36,423 bases of DNA from assembly GCA_035705985.1 (NCBI GenBank), contig DASSVP010000138.1:1-36423 (forward strand), read 5' to 3'. Source of the stretch: JACVRW01 sp035705985 (GTDB taxonomy: Bacteria > Actinomycetota > Thermoleophilia > Solirubrobacterales > Thermoleophilaceae). The notes below the pieces were generated by a model, which ran no database searches, was not told the DNA's origin, and saw only the letters and a program-made list of their open reading frames with translations. A program made the position numbers and the translations under genes. Shown here one piece after another: positions 1-8,335 of the stretch (position 1 is the first letter of the stretch; the number at the start of each line of letters is the position of its first letter).

Positions 1-369
1 CGCGCGGGCCTAGAGCTCCCGGTGACGCGCATCGCCCACGGCGTGCGCAGCATCGAGGACCCGGAGCTCGTCGAGGAGCTGGCGCGCCGGGGCACAGTCC
101 TTGAGTGCTGTCCTTCAAGCAACGTGGTGCTCGGGATCTACAGCAGCTACGAGCGCCACCCGCTTCCGCGCCTCATGGCCGCCGGTGTGAGGGTCACGCT
201 CGGCTCCGACGACCCGCCCTACTTCGGCGCCTCGATCGGCGGCGAGTACGGCGTCTGCCGCGAGCACTTCGGCCTCGACGACGAGACGCTGAAGGGCATA
301 ACCCGCACGGCAATCGACGCCGCATTCTGCGACGAAACGCTCAAACAGCGGTTAATCGAAAAGTTGTAG
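1..369 (+). CDS. Adenosine deaminase-family protein, 3' end only
   Basis: This is the C-terminal part (122 residues) of a zinc-dependent adenosine/adenine deaminase; the 5' end lies outside the window. The frame is open from base 1. Visible family motifs are RIAHGVR near the left edge (metal/active-site His-Gly), the ECCPSSN segment, and LGSDDPPYFG, whose Asp pair matches the catalytic metal-binding aspartates of the family. The family hydrolyses the 6-amino group of adenosine (or adenine) to give inosine (or hypoxanthine). It is followed after 37 nt by a nucleoside-type ABC importer, which fits purine nucleoside salvage. Adenosine and adenine deaminase cannot be told apart from this fragment. 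Confidence 0.85.
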   Translation, partial: RAGLELPVTRIAHGVRSIEDPELVEELARRGTVLECCPSSNVVLGIYSSYERHPLPRLMAAGVRVTLGSDDPPYFGASIGGEYGVCREHFGLDDETLKGITRTAIDAAFCDETLKQRLIEKL

Positions 370-406
370 GGTGCCTGGCTCCCTGACCCACGGAGGAGAC
401 TCGACC

Positions 407-1453
407 GTGCCCAAGACCTTCCGCCTCTTGCTACTCGCGCTGATCGCCGCGCTTGCCCTCGGAATCGCCGCCTGCGGCGACGACGACGACGACGAGGGCG
501 GCGGTGGAGACGGCGCCGCCCAGGAGCAGGAGGCCCCGTCGATCAAGGCCGGCCTGGTCACCGACATCGGCGGCCTCAACGACCGCTCCTTCAACTTCCT
601 CGCCAACAAGGGCCTCGAGGACGCCGAGAAGGAGCTCGGGATCGAGGGCCGCGTGCTGATCTCGGAGTCGAATGGCGACTACGTGCCGAACCTGACGACC
701 CTGGCGCAGCAGCGCCACGACATCATCATCTCGGTCGGGTTCCTGATGGGCGATGCCACGAACACCGTGGCCGCCAAGCTGCCGGACGCGAAGTTCGCGA
801 TCGTGGACTTCTCCGCCGCGGCGCTGAAGGACAAGCCGAAGAACGTCGAGGGCCTGCTCTTCAAGGAGCAGGAGGCCGGCTACCTCGCCGGGTACCTCGC
901 GGGCCTGTGGGCCAAGGACAACAAGGCCGAGGCGGTCTCGACAGTGGGCGGCCAGAAGATCCCGCCGGTGGACCACTACATCGCGGGCTTCCAGGCCGGC
1001 GCCAAGAAGGCGTTCCCGGGCGTCAAGACGCTGAACGGCTACTCCCAGGACTTCGTCGACCAGGCGAAGTGCAAGGAGATCGCGCTCAACCAGATCGCCC
1101 AGGGCTCGAAGGTCGTGTTCCAGGTGGCCGGGCAGTGCGGTCTCGGCGCACTCGACGCGGCGAAGGCCGAGGGCGTCCAGGGCATCGGCGTGGACGCCGA
1201 CCAGGCCTACCTCGGCGACCACGTCCTCACCTCGGCCCTCAAGAAGGTCGACGTGGCGGTGTTCGAGGCCATCAAGCGCGCCCAGGAGGGCTCCACGAAG
1301 GGCGGCCAGGACGTGATCGCCAGCGTGGAGAACGGCGGCGTCGGGATCGGCAAGCTCGGCCCGGAGGGCGAGAAGTACGCCGACCAGATCAAGGAGATCC
1401 AGGACCAGATCGCCTCCGGCGAGATCACGGACATTCCCGACACGGTCAAGTAG
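407..1453 (+). CDS. BMP/PnrA-family substrate-binding lipoprotein
   Basis: This is the extracellular binding lipoprotein of a nucleoside-type ABC importer. The GTG start at 407 is chosen because GGAGGAG (392-398) sits 8 nt upstream and because it gives a clean lipoprotein signal: a Lys/Arg N-terminus, a hydrophobic core, then LGIAAC with the lipidated Cys at residue 23. An acidic, Gly-rich linker follows. The mature start (IKAGLVTDIGGLNDRSFN) is the typical BMP/Med/PnrA opening, and the 348-residue length is normal. Known family members bind purine nucleosides. The next three genes are the matching ATPase and permeases, and a deaminase precedes it. The exact nucleoside preference is inferred. 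Confidence 0.93.
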   Translation: MPKTFRLLLLALIAALALGIAACGDDDDDEGGGGDGAAQEQEAPSIKAGLVTDIGGLNDRSFNFLANKGLEDAEKELGIEGRVLISESNGDYVPNLTTLAQQRHDIIISVGFLMGDATNTVAAKLPDAKFAIVDFSAAALKDKPKNVEGLLFKEQEAGYLAGYLAGLWAKDNKAEAVSTVGGQKIPPVDHYIAGFQAGAKKAFPGVKTLNGYSQDFVDQAKCKEIALNQIAQGSKVVFQVAGQCGLGALDAAKAEGVQGIGVDADQAYLGDHVLTSALKKVDVAVFEAIKRAQEGSTKGGQDVIASVENGGVGIGKLGPEGEKYADQIKEIQDQIASGEITDIPDTVK

Positions 1454-1459
1454 CCAGGA

Positions 1460-2992
1460 GTGCAGTCCGAAGCTCCCGCCCTCGAGCTACGCGGAATCAC
1501 GAAGAGGTTCGGTCCCGTCGTCGCGAACGACGGGATCGACTTCGACCTGCGCCCGGGTGAGGTCCACGCCCTGCTCGGGGAGAACGGGGCCGGGAAGTCG
1601 ACGCTGATGTCGATCCTCTACGGGCTCTACAGCCCGGACGAGGGCGAGATCCGCGTCAATGGGGAGCGGGTCGAGGTGGACTCGCCGTCGCGGGCCATCG
1701 ACCTCGGCATCGGCATGGTCCACCAGCACTTCATGCTCGTGCCGGTGATGACGGTGACCGAGAACATCGTGCTCGGCGAGGAGCCGAAGCGCGGGATGCT
1801 GCTCGACGTCCGCGAGGGCGCGCGCCGGGTGAAGGAGCTGTCCGACCGCTACGGCCTCGCCGTCGACCCGGACGCGGTGATCGAGCAGGTGTCGGTCGGC
1901 ATGCAGCAGCGCGTGGAGATCCTGAAGACGCTCTACCGCGACGCGCGCATCCTGATCCTCGACGAGCCGACCGCCGTGCTCACGGCGCAGGAGGCGAACG
2001 AGCTGTTCGAGGTGCTCCGCACGCTCAAGGCGGACGGCGTCTCCATCGTCTTCATCAGCCACAAGCTGAACGAGGTGCTCGCGATCTCGGACCGCGTCAC
2101 CGTCCTGCGGCGGGGCGAGAAGATCGACACGGTCCCAACCGAGGGCGCCACGGAGGAGAGCCTTGCGCGCCTGATGGTGGGCCGCGACGTCCTGCTCCGG
2201 GTGGAGAAGGAGCAGGCCAAGCCGGGCGCCCCGGTGCTCGAGGTGGAGGACCTGCACGTTCGCGACGAGCGCGGGCTCGAGGCGGTGAAGGGTGTGTCGC
2301 TCGAGGTCCGCGAGGGCGAGATCGTCGCGATCGCGGGCGTGGACGGGAACGGCCAGCTCGAGCTGGTCCAGGCGATCGCCGGCGTGCGGGCGCCGGAGTC
2401 GGGGAGCGTGGCGATCGACGATCAGGACGTCTCGGCCCTGGGCGTGCGCGAGAAGACCGAGGCGGGCGTCGCGCACATCCCCGAGGACCGGCAGCTGTGC
2501 GGCCTGGTGCTCGACTTCACGCTCGCCGAGAACCTGGCCCTGCGGGAGTACCGCCGGCCGCCGATCTCGAACCATGGCCTGCTGGCGATCGGCGAGATGA
2601 AGGAGCGCGCAGGGACGCTGCTCGACCAGTACGACGTACGCGGCGGCAACCCCGACACGCTGGCGAGCTCGCTGTCCGGCGGCAACCAGCAGAAGGTGGC
2701 GGTGGCCCGCGAGATAGCGAGCAACCCGCGGCTCCTGATCGCGCATCAGCCCACGCGCGGACTGGACGTCGGCGCCATCGAGTTCGTGCACGGCCAGCTG
2801 CTGAAGGAGCGAGCGAACGGCCGCGGCGTGCTGCTCGTCTCGCTCGAGTTCGAGGAGGTGCGCGCGCTCGCGGACCGCATCCTCGTCATCTACGAGGGCC
2901 GGATCGTCGGAGAGTTCCCGCCCGACGTATCCGAGGAGGAGCTCGGGGTGGCGATGACCGGCGGCGGCAGCCGCGGCCAGGCGGCCGTGTGA
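1460..2992 (+). CDS. ABC transporter ATPase, nucleoside/simple-sugar type (two NBDs)
   Basis: This 510-residue protein carries two fused nucleotide-binding domains, as in NupO/RbsA/MglA-type importers. NBD1 has Walker A GENGAGKST (residues 40-48), a signature region VGMQQR (about 145) and Walker B LILDEPT (about 165). NBD2 has a degenerate Walker A region (GVDGNGQ), a clear signature LSGGNQQ (about 404) and LLIAHQPTRGLDVG (about 424) in place of a normal Walker B. This asymmetry is usual for the family. It energises uptake with the lipoprotein before it and the permeases after it. The GTG start at 1460 directly abuts AGGA (1456-1459), an unusually short spacing; no other upstream in-frame start is plausible, so translation probably relies on coupling to the gene before. 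Confidence 0.95.
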   Translation: MQSEAPALELRGITKRFGPVVANDGIDFDLRPGEVHALLGENGAGKSTLMSILYGLYSPDEGEIRVNGERVEVDSPSRAIDLGIGMVHQHFMLVPVMTVTENIVLGEEPKRGMLLDVREGARRVKELSDRYGLAVDPDAVIEQVSVGMQQRVEILKTLYRDARILILDEPTAVLTAQEANELFEVLRTLKADGVSIVFISHKLNEVLAISDRVTVLRRGEKIDTVPTEGATEESLARLMVGRDVLLRVEKEQAKPGAPVLEVEDLHVRDERGLEAVKGVSLEVREGEIVAIAGVDGNGQLELVQAIAGVRAPESGSVAIDDQDVSALGVREKTEAGVAHIPEDRQLCGLVLDFTLAENLALREYRRPPISNHGLLAIGEMKERAGTLLDQYDVRGGNPDTLASSLSGGNQQKVAVAREIASNPRLLIAHQPTRGLDVGAIEFVHGQLLKERANGRGVLLVSLEFEEVRALADRILVIYEGRIVGEFPPDVSEEELGVAMTGGGSRGQAAV

Positions 2993-4206
2993 GCCCGGCC
3001 GACGAGCCGGATGCGGTAGCCGCGGCTACGCCCGCCTCGCGGCTCGCGGCCTACGTGCGCGGCGGCGGCGTGATCGTCCCGCTGCTCACGACCTTCCTCG
3101 CCTTCCTCGCCGGCGGCCTCGTCATGCTCGTCACGGGCAGCGACCCGATCGCCACCTACGAGGCCATCTGGAAGGGCACGGGCCTCCAGTGGCTCTTCCC
3201 TTGGGTCACGGGGGACGAGCGCGAGCTGGCCGCGGTCAACCTCCAGCAGACGCTGATCATCACGACGCCGCTGATCCTCACGGGTCTCGCGGTCGCGTTC
3301 GCCTTCCGCGCCGGGCTCTTCAACATCGGCGGCAACGGCCAGTTCATCGTGGGCGCGATCGCCGCGGTGTGGGTCGGCTCGTCCTTCGCGGACATGCCCT
3401 CGCTGCTTCACATCGTGCTCGCGATCCTCGCCGCCTGCGCGGCCGGCGCCTTCTGGGGCGCGATCGCCGGCGTCCTCAAGGCTGCCACCGGGGCGCACGA
3501 GGTGATCACGACGATCATGCTCAACTGGATCGCCCTCTGGATCGGGGTGTGGCTGTTCTACCTCGGCGGCCCGCTCCAGACCTCGCGCGACCCCAACCTG
3601 CCGGTGTCCGAGGACGTCGTGGAGGGCGCCAGGCTGCCCGTGTTCTGGGGCGACCCGATCCTCCAGGGGCTCCACGTCGGGTTGTTCATCGCGCTCGCCG
3701 CGGTGGTCGTGTTCTGGTTCCTCCTGAACCGATCGACGGTCGGCTACGAGGTGCGGGCCGTCGGCTTCAACCCGGAGGCCGCCCGCTACAGCGGGATGAA
3801 CGTCGGCAAGAACTACATCCTCGTCATGGCGATCTGCGGGCTGTTCGCCGGCCTCGCAGGGTCCATGGACGTGCTCGGATGGCAGTTCCGGATCGCGACG
3901 AACGACATCCAGATCCAGCTGATCGGCTTCTTCGGGATCGCCGTCGCGCTGCTGGGCCGGAACACGGCGGTGGGCACCGTGGCGGCGGCGCTGCTGTTCG
4001 GGGCGCTCATCAGCGGCACGTCCCAGCGCAACCTCGACCCGACGGTCTTCGAGCCCTCGCTCGCGTCGAATCTGACCTACATCATCCAGGGGCTCGTGAT
4101 CCTCATCGTGAGCGCCGACGTGATCGTGCTCGGGCTCATGGCGAGGGCGCGCGGGCTGATCGGGCGGAGGCGGCCGGCGGGGGCGATCGCGGAGGGTGAG
4201 CCGTGA
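2989..4206 (+). CDS. ABC transporter permease, nucleoside type (first)
   Basis: This is a 405-residue integral membrane permease of the BPD_transp_2 type. The GTG start at 2989 overlaps the ATPase stop (GTGA), which implies translational coupling. About eight to ten hydrophobic segments are visible, beginning with VIVPLLTTFLAFLAGGLVML. The conserved-looking block AFRAGLFNIGGNGQF (family pattern: FNIG.EGQ) follows the second segment. Family members of this kind (NupP-like) pair with a second, different permease, here the next gene, to form a heterodimeric pore. The longer open frame that starts upstream inside the ATPase gene is a frame artefact. Confidence 0.93.
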   Translation: MSPADEPDAVAAATPASRLAAYVRGGGVIVPLLTTFLAFLAGGLVMLVTGSDPIATYEAIWKGTGLQWLFPWVTGDERELAAVNLQQTLIITTPLILTGLAVAFAFRAGLFNIGGNGQFIVGAIAAVWVGSSFADMPSLLHIVLAILAACAAGAFWGAIAGVLKAATGAHEVITTIMLNWIALWIGVWLFYLGGPLQTSRDPNLPVSEDVVEGARLPVFWGDPILQGLHVGLFIALAAVVVFWFLLNRSTVGYEVRAVGFNPEAARYSGMNVGKNYILVMAICGLFAGLAGSMDVLGWQFRIATNDIQIQLIGFFGIAVALLGRNTAVGTVAAALLFGALISGTSQRNLDPTVFEPSLASNLTYIIQGLVILIVSADVIVLGLMARARGLIGRRRPAGAIAEGEP

Positions 4207-5402
4207 GCGCGTCCGTCGCAGCGGCTTCGCGCGTGGCGGTGTCGGCGCGTGCGGCGGCCTGGGTTGGGATCGGCCTGGGGGCCCTCGCCTGGTATCTCAC
4301 GCTTCCCCCGATACTGCTGCGGTCGGCGATCCCGTCGATCCTGATCGCGGCCGCCGGCGTGGCGGCCGGCGTCTACGCGATCCGCGAGGGTGAGCGGCGA
4401 ATGGGCTGGATCGCGGTGGTGGTGGCCATCCTCGGCGCGATCGGCGCGGTGGTGGCCAGCCAGTCCGGCGAGGGCAACCTCGAGCGCGTCTTCGTCTGGT
4501 CGGCGCTCTTCGCGGCGATGCTCCGCTTCGCCACGCCGCTGATCTTCGCCGCGATGGGCGGCATCCTGTCCGAGCGCAGCGGCGTCATCAACATCGGGCT
4601 CGAGGGCATGATGCTGATGGGCGCCTTCTTCGGGATCTTCGGCGCGGACGTCCTCGGGTCGTGGTTCCTGGGCATCGTCGTGGGCGTGGCGTCGGGCGCG
4701 CTGCTCGCGCTCGTCCACGCCTTCGTATCGATCCACCTGCGCGCCGACCAGGTGGTGAGCGGCACCGCGATCAACATCCTTGCGCTCGGGATCACGGGCT
4801 ACGTCTTCATCTACCACTATGGAAACGAGGGCACGCCCGGGAACGTCCCGCGCGTGCCGAACCTGACGCTGCCGCTGATCGAGGACATCCCGTTCGTGGG
4901 TGACGCGCTCGGTCAGATGAACTGGCTCACGCTGTCCGCCCTGCTGTTCGTCCCGGTCCTGACGCTGTACCTGTTCCGGACGCGCAGCGGGCTCCGGCTC
5001 AGGTCGGTCGGCGAGAAGCCGCGCGCGGCCGACAGCGTCGGCCTGCCGGTGATCCGGACGCGCTACCTCGCCGTGGTGGCATCCGGCGCGCTGTCCGCGC
5101 TCGGCGGCGTCTATCTCTCCATCGCGCTGCTCGGCTCCTTCAGCCAGAACATGACCGCGGGGCGCGGCTTCATAGCGCTGGCCGCCGTGATCTTCGGCAG
5201 CTGGCGACCCTACGGGGCCCTGGCCGGCGCGCTGCTGTTCGGCTTCTCGAGCGCGCTCGCCCGCAGGCTGCCCGAGTTCTCCGAGTCGACGGCCGTGCTC
5301 TTCGAGGCGCTGCCGTACGTCCTTACCCTGGTCGTAGTGGCCGGCGTGATCGGCCGCTCCCGACCGCCCGCCGCCATCGGCGTGCCGTACGTGAAGGAGT
5401 AG
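4203..5402 (+). CDS. ABC transporter permease, nucleoside type (second)
   Basis: This 399-residue membrane permease starts with GTG at 4203, overlapping the previous stop by 4 nt (GTGA). It has several hydrophobic segments and the family block SGVINIGLEGMMLMGAF, the NupQ-like counterpart of the FNIG motif in the first permease. A late segment (GRGFIALAAVIFGSW) matches the conserved end of this permease class. It completes the lipoprotein-ATPase-permease-permease set for nucleoside uptake. An AAGGAG at its 3' end (5394-5399) serves the following gene, so the operon continues downstream. Confidence 0.93.
   Translation: MSASVAAASRVAVSARAAAWVGIGLGALAWYLTLPPILLRSAIPSILIAAAGVAAGVYAIREGERRMGWIAVVVAILGAIGAVVASQSGEGNLERVFVWSALFAAMLRFATPLIFAAMGGILSERSGVINIGLEGMMLMGAFFGIFGADVLGSWFLGIVVGVASGALLALVHAFVSIHLRADQVVSGTAINILALGITGYVFIYHYGNEGTPGNVPRVPNLTLPLIEDIPFVGDALGQMNWLTLSALLFVPVLTLYLFRTRSGLRLRSVGEKPRAADSVGLPVIRTRYLAVVASGALSALGGVYLSIALLGSFSQNMTAGRGFIALAAVIFGSWRPYGALAGALLFGFSSALARRLPEFSESTAVLFEALPYVLTLVVVAGVIGRSRPPAAIGVPYVKE
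5394..5399 (+). promoter_or_regulatory. Ribosome binding site that fixes a TTG start
   Basis: AAGGAG lies within the last codons of the second permease gene, 8 nt before the TTG at 5408. It supports that TTG as the start of the 577-residue protein and its membership in the transporter operon. Confidence 0.7.
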
Positions 5403-5407
5403 TCCTC

Positions 5408-7141
5408 TTGGTCGTATCCAGGCTCATCCTGGCCAGCCCCACCGACGAGCACACAGGCCGCCTCAGCGACGAGGTCGAGCTCTACCAGCGCACGTACAAC
5501 ACGCTGCTGCGCTCGAGCGGGGAGACGCACCTGCGCGTGCTCGAGCCGGCGCACCGCGCGATGGGGTCGAGCCTCCACCCGCTGGCCGACAGCGACGACC
5601 CGGACCTCGGCGCGTTCCTGTACGCGATCCGGCGCATGCCGGACTCGATGGCCGACGGCGCGCAGCTCGTGGTCATGGGCCAGGAGGCGGAGGTCTTCGC
5701 GCAGAACGGCATCCGCATCGACAGCTGGGAGGAGCGGGACGCCGCGGCCCGGCGGCGGCGCTGGCACGACGCGGGCGACGGCACGCATGCGGTGCTGCTG
5801 GCGAGCGCCTCGGACGTCGATGACCTGATCCCGACGCTCGTCGCATTCCAGATCGAGTGGAACAAGCTGCGCGTGCGCCAGCGCGCGAGCGGCTGGCCGC
5901 CGGACCACGAGCTCACGCCGGACGAGTGCGCGGCGGCGCTCGGCGGGACGAGCGAGGACTGGGGCCGCCTGCGCGACAGCTGGGGGGAGCGCTTCGCCGA
6001 GCGGCTCGGCCTGATCGCGAGCCAGCGGATGAACCTCCGCGTGCGGATGCTGGGCGGGTCGCAGGTGGGCTACGCGCGGATGACGCGGCGCTGGTGGACG
6101 CCGGTCCACGGAGCGCTCGCGGAGCAGGACCTGGTCGACCGGCCGCTCTACTTCGTGAGCTCGAACACTCACAGCCTCGTGAACATCGCGACCGGCGTGG
6201 CGCGCGAGCGCGAGGACGTGCTCGTGAGGTTCGTGGAGCAGATGCCGGAGGACGACATCCTGCGTGAGGAGCTCGACGCGTTCCGCGAGCGCCGCACCGA
6301 GGGCTCGTGGGAGAACTTCCTCTACTTCGTCGCGCGGCTCTACTTCGACTCGCACGGCGAGGAGGGGCGCGCCGCGCTGCGGCGCTCCGAGGCCGAGTGC
6401 GGCGTCTCGCACATCCGCAGCAAGACGGCGCTGCGCGTGCCGGCGCAGATCATCCCGTTGGCGGAGCTCCGCCGCGAGCGCATGGACCCGCGCCTGGGTG
6501 ACGTGGACGCCGACGCGCTGGCCGAGGCGGACGGCGTGATCGTGAACATCGACTACCCCCTCGGCGTGGCCGCGTACAACATCCTGCGCGAGGTGGCCGT
6601 CGACAGCTCGATGCTGCGCGGCGTGTACGTGCTCGGCAAGGCGGCGACGCTCAACGCCGACGTGGGCGACGTCATGCTCTCCACCGTCGTGCACGACGAG
6701 CACTCCGGCTCGACGTACTGGCTCGACAACGCCTTCAGCGTGGACGACATCTCGCCGTACCTGCGCTTCGGCAGCGGCCTCGACAACCAGCGCGCGGTCA
6801 CCGTGAAGAGCACGTTCCTGCAGAACCGCTCCTACCTCGACTTCTACTACCGAGAGGCCTTCACGGTCGTGGAGATGGAGGCCGGCCCGTTCTGCAACGC
6901 GATGTACGAGATCGCGGACGCCGACCGCCACCCGGTGAACGAGGCGGTGAACTTCTCGAAGCTGCCGATCGACTTCGGGATCATCCACTACGCCTCCGAT
7001 ACGCCGTACACCCAGGCGCGCACGCTCGGCGCGCGCGGCCTGAGCTACTACGGCATGGACTCCACGTACGCCTCGTCGCTCGCGATCCTGCGCCGCATCC
7101 TGCGCCTCGAGGGCGTGCTCGACGCCGACCCGGCCGCTTGA
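5408..7141 (+). CDS. Uncharacterised 577-aa protein with nucleoside phosphorylase-like C-terminus
   Basis: I do not recognise the family by name. It starts with TTG 5 nt after the permease stop, behind a good ribosome binding site, so it belongs to the nucleoside importer operon. There is no signal peptide or membrane segment, so it should be cytoplasmic. Residues 1 to about 350 form a soluble, Arg/Glu-rich region with a conserved-looking block RPLYFVSSNTHSLVNIATG (about 245-265). From about 370 the sequence resembles the purine/uridine phosphorylase superfamily in order and spacing: VIVNIDYPLG (about 378), VLGKAATLNADVGDVML (about 409; compare G.AG.L......GD), VVEMEAG (about 487; compare the VEME ribose-contact motif) and HYASDTPYT (about 525; compare the late VSD motif). 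A nucleoside- or nucleotide-cleaving or sensing role is inference. Confidence 0.8.
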   Translation: MVVSRLILASPTDEHTGRLSDEVELYQRTYNTLLRSSGETHLRVLEPAHRAMGSSLHPLADSDDPDLGAFLYAIRRMPDSMADGAQLVVMGQEAEVFAQNGIRIDSWEERDAAARRRRWHDAGDGTHAVLLASASDVDDLIPTLVAFQIEWNKLRVRQRASGWPPDHELTPDECAAALGGTSEDWGRLRDSWGERFAERLGLIASQRMNLRVRMLGGSQVGYARMTRRWWTPVHGALAEQDLVDRPLYFVSSNTHSLVNIATGVAREREDVLVRFVEQMPEDDILREELDAFRERRTEGSWENFLYFVARLYFDSHGEEGRAALRRSEAECGVSHIRSKTALRVPAQIIPLAELRRERMDPRLGDVDADALAEADGVIVNIDYPLGVAAYNILREVAVDSSMLRGVYVLGKAATLNADVGDVMLSTVVHDEHSGSTYWLDNAFSVDDISPYLRFGSGLDNQRAVTVKSTFLQNRSYLDFYYREAFTVVEMEAGPFCNAMYEIADADRHPVNEAVNFSKLPIDFGIIHYASDTPYTQARTLGARGLSYYGMDSTYASSLAILRRILRLEGVLDADPAA

Positions 7142-7341
7142 CAGGGGTGGGAAGCCGTGTTGCGAGCGTCACGTTCCTTGGCCAGGAGACGACCTGCGGC
7201 GCGAGGCTCACAAGGCGCGCCCGCAGGGCGCTCCGCGCGCTCAGCCTGGTGCGATTCACCATCGTGGCCAGGCTCGCGGACGCCGCGGGCAACTCGTCGC
7301 GCGTCACCGCGAAGGCGAGCCTGAGGCGGCCGCGACGCTAG
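7138..7341 (+). pseudogene. Remnant of the C-terminus of a secreted Ig-like protein
   Basis: An open frame of 67 codons beginning at a TTG that overlaps the previous stop. Its second half (ARLTRRARRALRAL..., then FTIVARLADAAGNSSRVT) reads like the terminal strand of a bacterial Ig-like or surface-protein domain (pattern: ...ARVTDAAGNSRTVT). No signal peptide, ribosome binding site or complete domain accompanies it. I read it as the decayed tail of a larger gene, although a short coupled peptide cannot be excluded. Confidence 0.4.
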
Positions 7342-7374
7342 AGGGCGCATCGACTACGTCTATCCGTGAGCCCC

Positions 7375-7390
7375 GGGCGCCCCGGCGCCC
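7375..7390. terminator. GC hairpin, possible terminator
   Basis: GGGCGC and GCGCCC form a perfect 6-bp stem around the loop CCCG. There is no T tract on either side. It lies between the operon remnant and the promoter of the following lipoprotein, so it could end transcription of the transporter operon. Confidence 0.35.
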
Positions 7391-7440
7391 GCATCAACCG
7401 GCTCGACTCGCGGGGAACCGGGTGGCCGCGGCATCCGCCG

Positions 7441-7446
7441 TAGAGT
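7441..7446 (+). promoter_or_regulatory. -10 hexamer TAGAGT of lipoprotein gene
   Basis: TAGAGT is followed by 7 nt and then the codon at 7454 where the lipoprotein frame opens. This is the same geometry as several other genes in the window (TANNNT, 6-7 nt, start codon, no ribosome binding site). No convincing -35 was seen. Confidence 0.45.
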
Positions 7447-7453
7447 GACCTGA

Positions 7454-8335
7454 ATCGAGCTCAAGCGGTCAGCTGCAACGGTCGCGTGCGCCGCGCTCGC
7501 CGCGCTTGCCGCTGCGTGCGGTGAGGACGGCGGAACGCGCCGGGCCGCTGAGCGGGACGCCGCCGACCTGACCATCCGGTTCACGCACCCCCGTGAGCAC
7601 ACCGTCCGCTTCCGCTGCTCCCGCTGCGACCCGCGCAAGCTCGCGGCCATCGCCGCGGCGCTCCGGGACAGCACCCGCCGCGATCGCGCGTGCACGGAGC
7701 TGTATGGGGGCCCGCACCGCGCCTTCGTGACCGGGACGCTCCGTGGAGAGAAGGTCTCCGCGCGCCTCTCGCGCGTCGACGGCTGCGCGATCGCCGCCTA
7801 CGACTCGCTGCTGAGGGCGCTGGGCCGGCCGCCGGCGATGGACGACACGAGGAGCGCCGACCCCAGCCGGGTTGCGGTGCCCGAGACCGACGTCACGCCG
7901 CCCATGGCGAGGATCGAGCTCGCGAGCGCCGGCAGAACGCTCGGGCAGGCGGACCAGCCGCCCACCGGGGTGGCGTCCGGGACCGTGGAGCTCGAACAAC
8001 CCCGGCTGCGCGGCACCGCGCTGGCCGCCGACAGCGACGGAGGCATCGCGCGCGTCCGTGTCTCCATACGGGAGCGCATAAGGTGCCGCGATTCGCTCGG
8101 CTCGGCCGAACGGCGTCGTACGCGCTACTTCCCTCCGCCTCAGATCGAGCGCATCCGCTCGACGCCCGGGGCCCGCCTCCCGACGACCGCAACGCGTTCG
8201 GTTCGGCTGGAGCTCGCGCACTGCGGTGTGAACGGCCAAGCCGCCGAAATCCACGGCGAGCTATGGGGAGAGGCGATCAACGGATCGGGACTCGAGGCGG
8301 TGACGCCCCACATCCGCTTCGTGTACGAGCGCTAG
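7454..8335 (+). CDS. Putative lipoprotein, function unknown, non-standard start
   Basis: The frame encodes a lipoprotein signal (LKRS, then an Ala/Leu-rich core ending LAAAC with Cys at about residue 22), followed by a basic, Cys-containing region and a later segment with PRLRGTA, DSDGGIARVRVSIRE and a C-terminal HIRFVYER. I do not know its function; the second half looks like a beta-rich extracellular domain. The frame is closed upstream by TGA at 7451-7453, and no ATG, GTG or TTG occurs before the signal peptide. The first codon after the stop is ATC (7454), 7 nt after a -10-like TAGAGT. The first standard in-frame start (GTG 7724) would delete the whole signal peptide. Either ATC is used, or ATG has mutated or been misread. 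It ends convergently with the next gene, their TAG stops overlapping at CTAG. Confidence 0.6.
   Translation: MELKRSAATVACAALAALAAACGEDGGTRRAAERDAADLTIRFTHPREHTVRFRCSRCDPRKLAAIAAALRDSTRRDRACTELYGGPHRAFVTGTLRGEKVSARLSRVDGCAIAAYDSLLRALGRPPAMDDTRSADPSRVAVPETDVTPPMARIELASAGRTLGQADQPPTGVASGTVELEQPRLRGTALAADSDGGIARVRVSIRERIRCRDSLGSAERRRTRYFPPPQIERIRSTPGARLPTTATRSVRLELAHCGVNGQAAEIHGELWGEAINGSGLEAVTPHIRFVYER

Noticed and set aside
2290..2800. Degenerate Walker A and Walker B in the second ATPase domain, as a sign of a broken gene
   Set aside because: An inactive second site with GLDVGA after LSGGNQQ is normal in the RbsA/MglA/NupO family.
5210..6988. A 592-codon open frame on the minus strand antisense to the 577-residue protein
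   Set aside because: It has the His/Arg/Val-rich composition of an antisense shadow in GC-rich DNA, no ribosome binding site, and covers the end of a certain permease gene. The plus-strand frame has a good ribosome binding site and fold-like motifs.
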